Origin: Streptomyces nigra
GTDB lineage: Bacteria > Actinomycetota > Actinomycetes > Streptomycetales > Streptomycetaceae
Length of the DNA stretch: 64,000 nt
NCBI RefSeq assembly: GCF_003074055.1
Contig: NZ_CP029043.1
Location: forward strand, 868,001 to 932,000
Direction of reading: 5' to 3'
Shown: piece after piece, positions 29,259 to 37,648 of the stretch
Layout: each line of letters starts with the position of its first letter
How positions within the stretch are numbered: position 1 is the stretch's first letter
Notes under the pieces: generated by a model
The model's database searches: none
Seen by the model: only the letters and a program-made list of their open reading frames with translations
What the model was told of the DNA's origin: nothing
Program-made: the position numbers and the translations under genes

Positions 29259-30101
29259 CTAAGGGACTTGTGCGACGAATCCGAGGAGCGCGGCAACGAG
29301 TTCCGCCGGGGTGTCCTCCTGGACGAGGTGTCCCGCACCCGCCAGCGGCTCGAACCGCGCGCCGGGCACGAGCGCGGCCAGTTCGCGCCCCTTCGCGACC
29401 GGGATCCAGGTGTCCTCCTCGCCCCAGCACACGAGCACGGGGATCGCGATGTCGCCGTAACGGCTCTGGATCTCGTCGGTGTGGCGCTGGTCGGCCTGTG
29501 CGATCTGCCGGTAGAACGCCGCCTGCCCGGACGGATCCAGCCAGGGCTCGACGAGCCGTTCGACGACGCCGGGGCGCAGCCCGGGGGCGCTGGCGGAGGA
29601 GACGTACGCGCGCACGAGGGCGCCGTGCAGAGCGGGCGGCAACTGCTCGAACACGGCGGCGTGTTCGCGGACCAGGCGGAAGAACGGCGAGCCCCACGGG
29701 GCGAGGGCGACCGGGTCGACGAGGGCGAGGGCCCGGTAGCGGGCGCCGTGCAGGAGGTGGGCGCGCAGGGCGACGGCGCCGCCGATGTCGTGCGCGACGA
29801 CGAGCGGTTCCTCCAGGCCCCAGTGGGCGAGCAGTTCGGCGAGGACGCGGCCCTGGGCGGCCAGGGACACGTCCTGTCCGGCCGCCTTCTCGGACCGCCC
29901 GTACCCGGGCATGTCCCAGACGTGGACCCGGTGGTCCCGGGCGAGCGCGCGGGCGACGCCCCGCCAGACGTACGACGAGAACGGGGTGCCGTGCAGCAGG
30001 ACGACCGGGGGGCCGTCGGGCGGGCCCAGCCGGTCCCAGCGGACGGCGCCGGACGTGCTGGTGAAGGTGTGGGTGAGCGGCCAGTCGGTTCCGGTGGTCA
30101 T
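29259..30101 (-). CDS. Alpha/beta hydrolase with aspartate nucleophile (haloalkane dehalogenase/epoxide hydrolase-like)
   Basis: A 280-residue alpha/beta-fold enzyme from ATG 30101. The oxyanion motif is [12 protein letters not shown]. The nucleophile elbow [13 protein letters not shown] has Asp instead of Ser, as in haloalkane dehalogenases and epoxide hydrolases. The acid lies in [10 protein letters not shown] and the histidine in [11 protein letters not shown]. The start overlaps the stop of the choline dehydrogenase remnant by ATGA, so it was once coupled to that gene. Because of the deletion there, the remnant's first part now reads in frame into this gene. Why it sits in a betaine locus is unclear. 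Confidence 0.82.
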   Translation of the reverse strand: MTTGTDWPLTHTFTSTSGAVRWDRLGPPDGPPVVLLHGTPFSSYVWRGVARALARDHRVHVWDMPGYGRSEKAAGQDVSLAAQGRVLAELLAHWGLEEPLVVAHDIGGAVALRAHLLHGARYRALALVDPVALAPWGSPFFRLVREHAAVFEQLPPALHGALVRAYVSSASAPGLRPGVVERLVEPWLDPSGQAAFYRQIAQADQRHTDEIQSRYGDIAIPVLVCWGEEDTWIPVAKGRELAALVPGARFEPLAGAGHLVQEDTPAELVAALLGFVAQVP

Positions 30102-30833
30102 TCCTCTCCCGGGTGGAGGTCGGTGGACACGGTCCCTCCACTCTCGCCGCGGTGCCGGTGGAACGCGACCTTCGCGGGGGCCAGGGGCTCTCTGCCGAGG
30201 ATCAGGTCGGCGGCCTTCTCGGCGATCATCATGACGGGCGCGTGGACGTTGCCGTTGGTGACGTACGGCATGACCGAGGCGTCCACGACCCGCAGTCCGT
30301 CCAGGCCGTGGACGCGCAGACTCGCCGGGTCGACGACGGCCAGGTCGTCGGTGCCCATCCGGCAGGTGCAGGACGGGTGCAGGGCCGTCTCGCCCTCCCG
30401 GGCGACCCGGTCGAGGATCCGCTCGTCGGTCTCCACCTCCGGGCCCGGGGAGATCTCGCCCGCGTCGTACGGGGCGAGCGCCTGGCGGCCGAGGATGTCG
30501 CGGGCGACGCGGACGGCCTCCACCCACTCGCGGCGGTCCTGTTCGGTGGAGAGGGTGGAGTAGTTGCGGGGAGTTGATGGCGCCGCCGCACAGGATCACC
30601 TCGCCGGCGCGGACCTGCCGTAAGCCGCTCGGGCCGCGCCGGTACTCCACGCCCACGGCCCGGCCGCCCTCGAAGAGGACGCGGGTGACCAGGGCGCGGG
30701 TCCGCACGGTGAGGTTGGGCCGCGCCGTCGCGGGCCTCAGGTACGCCTTCGAGGCGGAGAGCCGGCGGCCTCGGTGCAGGGTGCGGTCGAAGGCGGCGAA
30801 GCCCTCCTGCTTCCTCACGTCGTCGCCAGGCAT
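30098..30833 (-). pseudogene. Choline dehydrogenase (GMC family) remnant with two deletions
   Basis: Two fragments of a BetA-type GMC flavoprotein lie in different frames. The first (30833 to about 30575) carries QEGFAAFDR, RRLSASKAYLRPATARPNLT and CGGAINSP. The second (about 30575 to the TGA at 30098) runs from [18 protein letters not shown] through [18 protein letters not shown] to the family C-terminus [19 protein letters not shown]. The N-terminal FAD-binding domain (about 170 residues) and the central substrate domain are missing, and the join shifts the frame. An intact enzyme has about 520-560 residues. Choline oxidation from this locus is therefore lost. Confidence 0.8.
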
Positions 30834-30861
30834 GCCAGACGCGACGCGTGATACGCACCAG

Positions 30862-30878
30862 GTTGCGGACGGCGCAAC
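30862..30878. promoter_or_regulatory. Candidate IclR operator (perfect inverted repeat)
   Basis: GTTGCG-GACGG-CGCAAC has perfect 6-bp arms. It lies between iclR (plus) and the choline dehydrogenase remnant (minus), 29 bp before the latter's first codon, and is the best copy of the motif. Confidence 0.7.
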
Positions 30879-30931
30879 GTGGAGACCCGATCGAGACATG
30901 TCCGCCCGGTAACCGTGTTGTTTACTGCGCG

Positions 30932-30937
30932 TATAGT
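30932..30937 (+). promoter_or_regulatory. -10 box of iclR, probably leaderless transcript
   Basis: TATAGT lies 6 bp before the GTG start at 30944, with no ribosome site between, so transcription would begin at or next to the start codon. Confidence 0.5.
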
Positions 30938-30943
30938 TTCACT

Positions 30944-31741
30944 GTGAGCAACTACAGCCCTGACCCGGAGACGCCGACGTCGCAGGCGGGCGGCGTGCAG
31001 TCGGTGGACCGCGCCATCACTGTCATGGAGATCCTCGCGCAGCGTGGCGAGGCGGGGGTGAGCGAGGTCGCCGCCGAGATCGACGTCCACAAGTCCACCG
31101 CCTTCCGGCTCCTTGGCGCGCTGGAGTCCCGCGGGCTGGTCGAGCAGGCCGGGGAGCGCGGCAAGTACCGGCTCGGCTTCGGCATCGTCCGGCTGGCCGG
31201 GGCGGTCACGGGCCGTATCGACATCACCCAGCAGGGCCGCCCGATCTGCGAGCGTCTCGCGGAGGAGCTGGGCGAGACCGTCAACATCGCGGTGATGCAG
31301 GAGCATTACGCGATCAACCTCTACCAGGTGCGTGGGCCGGGTGCCATCACCGCGCACAACTGGGTGGGCCAGCTGACCCCGTTGCACGCCACCTCGAGCG
31401 GCAAGATCCTGCTCGCGCATCTGCCCGCCGAGGAACGCGCGGCGCTGCTCGCCCGGGCCGGCCTGAAGAAGGTCACCCCGCACACCATCACGGCCCGGAC
31501 GAAGCTGGAGAAGGATCTGGCGGCGGTGCGGGAGCGCGGATACTCGCTCACGCGTGAGGAGTTGGAGATCGGTCTGCACGCCATGGCGGCACCGGTGCGC
31601 GACCGCGACGGCAACGTCATCGCCGCGCTCAGCGCCTCCGGCCCGGCGTACCGGCTCACCGAGCAGCGGATGCACGAGCTGTCCCCGGTGCTGCTCAAGG
31701 GCGCCGAGGAGATCAGCCACCGGATGGGGTTCCTGGGCTGA
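30944..31741 (+). CDS. IclR family transcriptional regulator of the betaine island
   Basis: A 265-residue IclR protein from GTG 30944. The winged helix (VDRAITVMEILAQRGEAGVS, then EVAAEIDVHKSTAFRLLGAL) is followed by the effector domain with HATSSGKILLAHLP and ALSASGPAYRLTEQRM. IclR regulators typically bind palindromes near promoters of aromatic or amine catabolic genes. Four copies of GTTGCG-N5-CGCAAC, or near copies, surround this gene, before dmg-sox, the transporter, the choline dehydrogenase remnant and the Rieske operon. Its 3' end overlaps the convergent oxygenase gene by 29 bp. Whether it represses or activates is not decidable. Confidence 0.9.
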   Translation: MSNYSPDPETPTSQAGGVQSVDRAITVMEILAQRGEAGVSEVAAEIDVHKSTAFRLLGALESRGLVEQAGERGKYRLGFGIVRLAGAVTGRIDITQQGRPICERLAEELGETVNIAVMQEHYAINLYQVRGPGAITAHNWVGQLTPLHATSSGKILLAHLPAEERAALLARAGLKKVTPHTITARTKLEKDLAAVRERGYSLTREELEIGLHAMAAPVRDRDGNVIAALSASGPAYRLTEQRMHELSPVLLKGAEEISHRMGFLG

Positions 31742-32864
31742 CGCCTTCCGTCAGGCGTTCCGTCACCCAGGCGTGGAAGGCCCCGATGTGGTGCTCGCTG
31801 GGCACCAGCACGCCGCCCTGGGCATAGAGGCGGGAGCTCATCCCGGGCTGGGTGCGCTCGCAGGCCGCGAAGTCCTGCCGATTGACCCGGTCGAAGAGCT
31901 CCACCGACCGGCTGACGTCCGCGCCGCCGTCGACGACGTGCGGGAGGTACAGCCAGTCGCACTCCACGAGGGTGCGATCGACGGAGACCGGGTACATCCG
32001 GTGGAAGATCACATGGTCGGGGACCAGGTTGATGAACACCTGCGGTTTGACGGTGATCGCGTAGTAGCGGCGGTCCTGTTCCCCGGCGATGCCGGGCAGC
32101 CGGTCCAGGCCCTCGGAGCCGTCGACGGTGAAGCCCCGGACGTCCGCGCCGAACTCGGCGCCGTGGCCGACGTAGTACTGGGCGGCGTAGCCGTCGGCGA
32201 ACTCGGGCAGCACCTCGGTGAGTTCGGGGTGGATGGTGGCGCAGTGGTAGCACTCCATGAAGTTCTCGACGATGAGCTTCCAGTTCGCCCGTACGTCGTA
32301 GGCGATCCGCCGGCCCACCGCCAACTCCTCGATGCCGTAGCGCTCCAGGGACGGGAGGTCGCCGAGGCGGGTGACGACGTCTCCGATCACGTCCTCCTCG
32401 AAGGACGGCGGTTCCGGTGCGAGGCACACCCACACATAGCCGAGCCATTCACGGACGGCCACGGTCGCGAGGCCGTACGTGCCGCGCCCGACGTCGGGCA
32501 TCCTGCTGAGGTTGGGGGCCGCGACGAGCGTGCCGTCGAGTCCGTACGTCCAGGCGTGGTACGGGCATCTGAACGCCCGCCGCACCTCGCCGCCGTCCTC
32601 CGTGACGAGCCGGGCCCCGCGGTGCCGGCACACGTTGAGGTAGGCGCGGACGCCGTGGTCGCGGGCCCGGGTGACGAGGACGCTCTCCCGGCCCACGTCG
32701 ACGGTGCGGAAGGCGCCGGGCCGGGGCAGGTCGGCGGCGCGCGCCACGCAGCACCACATGGCCTCGAAGATGCGCTCCTGCTCCTGGGCGAAGACGCCGG
32801 GGTCCGTGTAGGCGGAGCCGGGGAGGGTGGCGATCAGGCTGTCCGGCAGGCCGGTCGGAGTCAC
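31713..32864 (-). CDS. Rieske [2Fe-2S] oxygenase alpha subunit, candidate betaine demethylase
   Basis: A 383-residue ring-hydroxylating-type oxygenase from GTG 32864, behind GAGGAG. The Rieske cluster ligands are Cys79, His81, Cys100 and His103 (CRHRGA and CPYHAW). The mononuclear iron site is in NFMECYHCATIHPEL (His207, His212). Relatives remove N-methyl groups from glycine betaine, stachydrine or carnitine. Here dmg and sox genes could finish the path to glycine, so glycine betaine is the first guess. The reductase and ferredoxin genes upstream on the same strand supply electrons. The last 29 bp overlap convergent iclR. Confidence 0.85.
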   Translation of the reverse strand: MTPTGLPDSLIATLPGSAYTDPGVFAQEQERIFEAMWCCVARAADLPRPGAFRTVDVGRESVLVTRARDHGVRAYLNVCRHRGARLVTEDGGEVRRAFRCPYHAWTYGLDGTLVAAPNLSRMPDVGRGTYGLATVAVREWLGYVWVCLAPEPPSFEEDVIGDVVTRLGDLPSLERYGIEELAVGRRIAYDVRANWKLIVENFMECYHCATIHPELTEVLPEFADGYAAQYYVGHGAEFGADVRGFTVDGSEGLDRLPGIAGEQDRRYYAITVKPQVFINLVPDHVIFHRMYPVSVDRTLVECDWLYLPHVVDGGADVSRSVELFDRVNRQDFAACERTQPGMSSRLYAQGGVLVPSEHHIGAFHAWVTERLTEGVSPGTPSGG

Positions 32865-32928
32865 GGTGCGCTCCTCGGGGACGTCGGGGAGGGTGAGTTC
32901 ACGCGCGGGGCGGGGGCGGCCGCGCCGG

Positions 32929-34089
32929 TCAGGAGGCGGCGGCGAGCTGCCTGCGCCAGCGGGTGAAGAGGCGTGGGCGGTTCATCCCGAGCGCGGCGAC
33001 GGGGTGCCCGGCCCGGCGGTACACGGCGAGGACGTCGCGGCTCTCGGCGCCCCCCTCCTCCACGGTCACGCTGTCGGCACCGGCGGCGTGCCCCGCGAAC
33101 TGGATGCGGACGCCGTACTGGTCGGACCAGAAGTACGGCGGCCTGGGGGCTCCCGGTTGTGCCGCCCCCTCGGCCGGCAGGGCGGCGACCGCCGTGTCGG
33201 CGCGTTCACGCGCGCTCGTCCAGTGCTCGACGCGGCGGTGCCGGCCGGCCCGCGGGTCGTACCAGTCGGCGCAGTCCCCGACCGCGACCACTCCGGGGAG
33301 GCTTGTACTCCCGTGCGCCGAGCAGGTGACGCCGTCCCCCAGGGCGATGCCGGAGCCCGTCAGCCAGGCGACGCAGGGGCGGGCGCCGACGCCGGCCACG
33401 ACCACGTCGGCCGGGACGGTCCGTCCGTCCTCGAGCAGGACGGCGGTCACCCGCCGCTCTCCGCTCAGCCCCTTGACGCCCACTCCGCACAGCAGCCGCA
33501 CCCCGTGGTCCGTGTGCAGGCCGGACACGACGGCGCCCATGGCCGCGCCGAGCGGTCCGGCGAGGGGTGTGGGGGCCACCTCCACGACGGTCACGTCGAG
33601 TCCGAGGCCGTGCGCGGTGGACGCGACCTCGGCGCCGACGAAGCCCGCGCCGATCACCACCAGCCGTACGCCGGGCGTGAGTTGGGCTCGCAGGGCACGG
33701 GCGTCGTCCAGGGTGCGCAGGGTGTGCACTCCGGTCAGACCCCGGGTGCCGGGCAGGGTGCGGGCGGCGGCGCCGGTGGCGACGACCACGCCGTCGGCCC
33801 GGATCTCCCGGCCGTCGGCGATCCGGACGGCACGGGTGGTGGGGTCGAGGGCGACGGCCCGGGTGCCGAGCAGCCATTCGGCGCCCAGGTCCTCGTCGTC
33901 CGTCTCCAGGGCGAGGTCGGTCTCGTCGACGGTCCCCGTGAGGAACTCCTGGGACAACGGGGGCCTGTCGTAAGGGCGATGGGGTTCGTCCCCGACGAGG
34001 ACGAGCCGGCCGTCGTAGCCGCGCCGGCGCAGGGAGCGCGCGGCCGACAGTCCGGCGAGGGAGGCGCCGACCACGGCGACGGTCCTCAC
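32929..34089 (-). CDS. FAD/NAD(P)-dependent ferredoxin reductase of the Rieske system
   Basis: A 386-residue pyridine-nucleotide-disulfide-type oxidoreductase lacking the redox disulfide. The FAD fold is VAVVGASLAGLSAARSLRR and the NAD(P) fold VVIGAGFVGAEVASTAHGLG. PYDRPPLSQEFL and VVAVGDCADW are typical of rhodocoxin- and BphA4-like ferredoxin reductases. It would pass electrons from NAD(P)H to the Rieske ferredoxin encoded just upstream (ATGA overlap at 34086-34089) and on to the oxygenase. Pseudomonas GbcB, in contrast, is an FNR-type reductase with a fused plant-type 2Fe-2S domain. Confidence 0.88.
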   Translation of the reverse strand: MRTVAVVGASLAGLSAARSLRRRGYDGRLVLVGDEPHRPYDRPPLSQEFLTGTVDETDLALETDDEDLGAEWLLGTRAVALDPTTRAVRIADGREIRADGVVVATGAAARTLPGTRGLTGVHTLRTLDDARALRAQLTPGVRLVVIGAGFVGAEVASTAHGLGLDVTVVEVAPTPLAGPLGAAMGAVVSGLHTDHGVRLLCGVGVKGLSGERRVTAVLLEDGRTVPADVVVAGVGARPCVAWLTGSGIALGDGVTCSAHGSTSLPGVVAVGDCADWYDPRAGRHRRVEHWTSARERADTAVAALPAEGAAQPGAPRPPYFWSDQYGVRIQFAGHAAGADSVTVEEGGAESRDVLAVYRRAGHPVAALGMNRPRLFTRWRRQLAAAS

Positions 34090-34448
34090 GCGGGACCGCC
34101 GGCCACCCGGACGGTGACGCAGGGCGGCAGGTCGCGTGCCGCGGTGGAGAGCCGGACGTGGATCACACCGTCAACGACGACGATCTCGTGGGTCCGCACC
34201 GGGCGCCGGGCGGGCGGGCCGTCGACCGCCCCGGTCCGCAGGTCGAACGCCGAGGCGTGCAGCGGGCATTCGACCGCACTGCCCTCCAGCCAGCCGTCGG
34301 CGAGCGAGGCGTCCTGATGGGTGCAGGTGTCGTCGATGGCGAAGAGTTCACCGTCGTCGGTGTGGAACACCGAGACCGGCGGATCGAGATCGAGCCGGAA
34401 AACCTCGCCTCGCGGCAGATCCGCAAGACGGCACACGGGAATCATCAT
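34086..34448 (-). CDS. Rieske-type ferredoxin of the oxygenase system
   Basis: A 120-residue Rieske protein, about the normal size for a ferredoxin component. The cluster ligands are Cys42 and His44 (CTHQDASL) and Cys61 and His64 (CPLHASAFD). It is the first gene of the three-gene operon and overlaps the reductase gene by ATGA. The operator at 34476-34492 lies 28 bp before its ATG. Together with the reductase and oxygenase it makes a complete three-component monooxygenase. Confidence 0.9.
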   Translation of the reverse strand: MMIPVCRLADLPRGEVFRLDLDPPVSVFHTDDGELFAIDDTCTHQDASLADGWLEGSAVECPLHASAFDLRTGAVDGPPARRPVRTHEIVVVDGVIHVRLSTAARDLPPCVTVRVAGGPA

Positions 34449-34475
34449 GACACCTCGGTGCGTATAGCGAAACGG

Positions 34476-34492
34476 ATTGCGGTGAACGCAAC
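34476..34492. promoter_or_regulatory. Candidate IclR operator before the Rieske operon
   Basis: ATTGCG-GTGAA-CGCAAC: arms match at five of six positions, spacer 5 bp, 28 bp before the ferredoxin start. Confidence 0.65.
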
Positions 34493-34773
34493 GCCAGTCT
34501 GGAGGCGGCCCAGAAGCGTTGTCAAGGAGTCACCGGGCACCGATCCAGCCCCTCTCCGGACCCTCCGAAGATCCCGAACCACCTGCGAAAACAACGGAAT
34601 CGGCGCCAGCGAGAGCGACCAGCCGGGACGACACTCGCGACCGCCCGTCCACGACGGACCGCCGCACGGCCCGTTCCGCAGGGGGCCCCTTCATGCCATG
34701 CTCATGCGAACGTATTCCTGAACAGCGTTCATGTATATGGCCGTTATGGCTTTGAGCGACTCGGAGGCTGGAG
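34493..34773. promoter_or_regulatory. Divergent spacer with candidate promoter of the lyase gene
   Basis: With the operator segment, the gap between the ferredoxin and lyase genes is 325 bp without a gene. Near the lyase gene, an inverted repeat GAACG-N13-CGTTC (34708-34730) precedes a TATATG -10-like element (34734-34739). The repeat may be the operator of a sugar-responsive regulator. Confidence 0.4.
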
Positions 34774-36051
34774 ATGAGAGCGACGTCCCGATGGGGTGTC
34801 CTGCTGATGGCGCTGGCCGCGTTCACCACGGGCGCCGTCCCGGCCGCGACGGCCGACGCGCGGGAGCGGCACACGCCCCGCGTACCGCACACCGTCGTCC
34901 TGGACGGCTCCCGCATGCAGCGGACGAAGGTCCGCCTCGACCACGGGGACCCCGAACTCCGGCGCGCGGTGGGGGCGTTGCGCGTCCGGGCCGACGCCTG
35001 GCTGGACCAGGGCCCGTGGACGGTCGTCGACAAACCCCGGCCCGCCCCCGGCGGCGACGTCCACGACTATCTGAGCCAGGCCCCCTACTGGTGGCCCACC
35101 ACTGCCCCGACCGCGGACAACCCGTGGGGCTGCCCGTACGAGCAGCGCGACGGTCAGCGCAATCCCGAGGTCGACTCCGGCACCGACCGCCAGGACGTGG
35201 AGAAGACCTTCGACTCGTCCTACGACCTCTCCCTGGCCTGGTACTACACCGGGGACCGCCGGTACGCCGAGAAGGCCGCGCGCGTCCTGCGCACCTGGTT
35301 CCTCGACCCGGCCACCAGGATGAACCCGAACCTCGACCACGCGCAGTTCATCCCGTGCCGGTACGACGGCCGCGCCATCGGCATCATCGACTTCTCCCAG
35401 TCGTACACCGCCGTCCTCGACGCGGTCGCCCTGCTGGAGACGGGCGCTCCCGGCTGGACGGCGGACGACCGGGCCGCCATGCGGCAGTGGAACGCCGACT
35501 TCCTGACCTGGCTCCGGGACAGCGACTTCGGCCGGCAGGAGGCCGCGGCCGCCAACAACCACGGCACCTTCTACGATCTGCTGCTCGCCGGGCTGGCGTC
35601 GGCGACCGGCGACCGGGAGCTGGCCCGGCGGACCGTGCGGGACGTGGGCCCCCGGCGTATCGCGCCGCAGATCGCGTCCGACGGCGGGCAGCCCCAGGAA
35701 CTCGCCCGCACCCGGAGCTGGCACTACTCGACGTTCGACCTGGTCGCCTACACCCGTCTCGCGGCGATCGGCCGTCATGTCGGCGTCGATCTGTGGGCGT
35801 ACCGGGGACCGGACGGGCAGAGCCTGTTCAAGGCCGTGGACTATCTGCTGCCCGCCGCGACCGGTGCCGCGCCCTGGCCGCATCCGGAGCTGGAGTTCCA
35901 CCGTTTCGCGGCGACGGACGTCGTGCACGCGGCGGCCGACGCCGGGGACCGCCGGGCACGGCAGGCCGTCCCACTGCTCGAGGAGCCGCCGGGCGGCGAT
36001 CTGTGGGCCCTGCGCCCGGCGGCGGAACAGCTGGACTCGATCGCGGGGTGA
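34774..36051 (+). CDS. Secreted alginate-lyase-family protein
   Basis: A 425-residue exported protein: Sec-type leader (RWGVLLMALAAFTTGAVPAATA), then an alginate-lyase fold of alpha/alpha barrel type. Family pieces are YLSQAPYWWP, EVDSGTDRQDV, AANNHGTFYDLLL (Asn-His of the active site) and LARTRSWHYSTFDLVA. Such lyases cut uronate-containing polysaccharides by beta-elimination and leave unsaturated sugars. GGAGGCTGGAG precedes the ATG. The facing gene, 16 bp away, encodes a GH88 enzyme that would take up such products. Many actinobacterial members of the family have no tested substrate. Confidence 0.85.
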   Translation: MRATSRWGVLLMALAAFTTGAVPAATADARERHTPRVPHTVVLDGSRMQRTKVRLDHGDPELRRAVGALRVRADAWLDQGPWTVVDKPRPAPGGDVHDYLSQAPYWWPTTAPTADNPWGCPYEQRDGQRNPEVDSGTDRQDVEKTFDSSYDLSLAWYYTGDRRYAEKAARVLRTWFLDPATRMNPNLDHAQFIPCRYDGRAIGIIDFSQSYTAVLDAVALLETGAPGWTADDRAAMRQWNADFLTWLRDSDFGRQEAAAANNHGTFYDLLLAGLASATGDRELARRTVRDVGPRRIAPQIASDGGQPQELARTRSWHYSTFDLVAYTRLAAIGRHVGVDLWAYRGPDGQSLFKAVDYLLPAATGAAPWPHPELEFHRFAATDVVHAAADAGDRRARQAVPLLEEPPGGDLWALRPAAEQLDSIAG

Positions 36052-36067
36052 CCGGCGGCCCCGCGGG

Positions 36068-37291
36068 TCAGACCGTGGAGAGGTCGATCGCCCGGTCGAC
36101 GTCGGCGGGCCGCAGCACCCGCAGGATGCCCTCCAGCAGGTAGTAGTCGGCGTACGGGAGGGAGATCTCGACGCCGTCCTCGGCCGGGCGGTTGCGGGTG
36201 CAGCGGGCCACCACCGCGTCCGCCCGGGCCGAGGAGGTCGTCAGGCACGTCTCCGCCAGCGCGGTGAGGATGCGCAGCGCCACCTCGCGGTACCGCTGCC
36301 TCCCGGTGACGGCGGCCAGGTCCAGCAGGGCGCAGGCCATGACGGCGCCGGCGGAGGCGTCCTTGACGTCGTGGGGCTGCTGCGGGGCGCGGAAGTCCCA
36401 CACCGGTATGTGGTCCGGGGTGAGGGCGCCGATGGCGTGGTCGGCGAGGGCGCGGGCGGTGGCGAGGAAGTCGCGGTCGCCGGTCCTGCGGTACATGGTG
36501 GTGAACCCGTACATGCCCCACGCCTGTCCGCGCGACCAGCAGGAGGTGGGGCTGTAGCCCTGGACCGTGTCGGGCCCGATCGGGGCGCCGGTGGCCGGGT
36601 CGAAGTCGTACACGTGCGGGGTGGAGCCGTCGGGGCGGGGGAAGACGCGCCGCGCGGTCCTCGCGTGCTCGACGGCGATGTCCAGGTAGGTCTCGTCGCC
36701 GGTCTGCTCGCTCGCGAACGCCAGCAGGTCGAGGTTCATCATCGTGTCGATGATGACCCGGCCGGCGTTGTTCGGGTCGTCGAGGCCGCCCCAGGCCCGG
36801 ATGAAACGCCCGCGCGGGTTGTACCGGCGGATGAGCGTGCCCGCCGCCTTCAACGCTCCGGCCCGCCAGGCGTCGTCCCCGGTCAGACGCCACGCGGTCA
36901 CCCAGGACGGATAGAAGAGGAAGCCGAGGTCGTGGGTGCCGGTGTCGTTCTGGCGGGGTGCCAGCTTCTGCGCCGAGGCGAGGGCCCGGGTGCGGAACGC
37001 GTCGTCGCCGCTGTACAGCCACGCCATCCACAGCGTGCCCGGCCAGAAGCCGCCGACCCAGTCGCCGTTCTGGGAGTACACCCACTTCTCGAATCTGGTG
37101 CCCACCGGGAAGGCGGTCACCGTGGGTGAGACGGCGGCGAGCTTGTCGACCGCGTAGTCGGCCGCCTCGCGAAGGGTGCGCTGGGCCGATGCGGGTGCCG
37201 TCGTCGCCGCGGCCGCGGCCGGTGCCGGTAACGCACCGGCCGTCGCGGCTCCGGCCGCCGTGGCCAGCACAGTACGCCGGGAAAGACTCAT
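36068..37291 (-). CDS. Tat-exported GH88-type unsaturated glucuronyl hydrolase
   Basis: A 407-residue protein from ATG 37291 (GGAGGAG before it). The leader SLSRRTVLATAAGAATAG is a twin-arginine signal. The body is an alpha/alpha barrel of glycoside hydrolase family 88: NGDWVGGFWPGTLWMAW, VIIDTMMNLDLLAFA and YSPTSCWSRGQAWGMYGF, with aspartates in the first two at the expected catalytic places. These enzymes hydrolyse the unsaturated uronic acid that lyases leave at chain ends. The convergent neighbour is such a lyase, which supports a shared polysaccharide pathway. Confidence 0.87.
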   Translation of the reverse strand: MSLSRRTVLATAAGAATAGALPAPAAAAATTAPASAQRTLREAADYAVDKLAAVSPTVTAFPVGTRFEKWVYSQNGDWVGGFWPGTLWMAWLYSGDDAFRTRALASAQKLAPRQNDTGTHDLGFLFYPSWVTAWRLTGDDAWRAGALKAAGTLIRRYNPRGRFIRAWGGLDDPNNAGRVIIDTMMNLDLLAFASEQTGDETYLDIAVEHARTARRVFPRPDGSTPHVYDFDPATGAPIGPDTVQGYSPTSCWSRGQAWGMYGFTTMYRRTGDRDFLATARALADHAIGALTPDHIPVWDFRAPQQPHDVKDASAGAVMACALLDLAAVTGRQRYREVALRILTALAETCLTTSSARADAVVARCTRNRPAEDGVEISLPYADYYLLEGILRVLRPADVDRAIDLSTV

Positions 37292-37404
37292 GCGGACTCC
37301 TCCAACTGCTCGGTGGGGGAACGGAGTTGACCGAGCCTTGCATGAGCCGTGCCGCACTGTACACCCACGTGGGCGATGTTCATCCACCTGAACAGACGGA
37401 ACGG

Positions 37405-37590
37405 TCACCTGAACGGATGAGGCTCCTTGACGTCGTCCCGCTCGCCCTCCGCCTGGGACGGCTCCGTCCTCGGGACCTCCGGGTGCTGCTCCGTGGCCGC
37501 GCGCTCCGCCGGTTCGTCGCGTTCACCCTCGGCCTGGGACGGGGTGTGCGAGTACAGCCAGCGGTCGTAGTACGAGGCTCCGCTCTTCAT
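37405..37590 (-). CDS. Small repeat-containing hydrophilic protein, unknown function
   Basis: A 61-residue protein from ATG 37590, with a strong GGGAGG site 5 bp before it. It starts MKSGASYYDRWLYSHT and then carries the unit PSQAEGERD twice (about residues 17-26 and 44-53), joined by a charged linker. There is no membrane segment or cysteine, and the composition suggests disorder. It follows the sugar-binding lipoprotein gene on the same strand after 58 bp and may be co-transcribed. I recognise no family. The good ribosome site is the main evidence that it is real. Confidence 0.6.
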   Translation of the reverse strand: MKSGASYYDRWLYSHTPSQAEGERDEPAERAATEQHPEVPRTEPSQAEGERDDVKEPHPFR

Positions 37591-37648
37591 GGCCGACCTC
37601 CCTCGACGGTTGTCTCCATGCTCCCCCCGGCGCGGGCCGCCGACCAGC

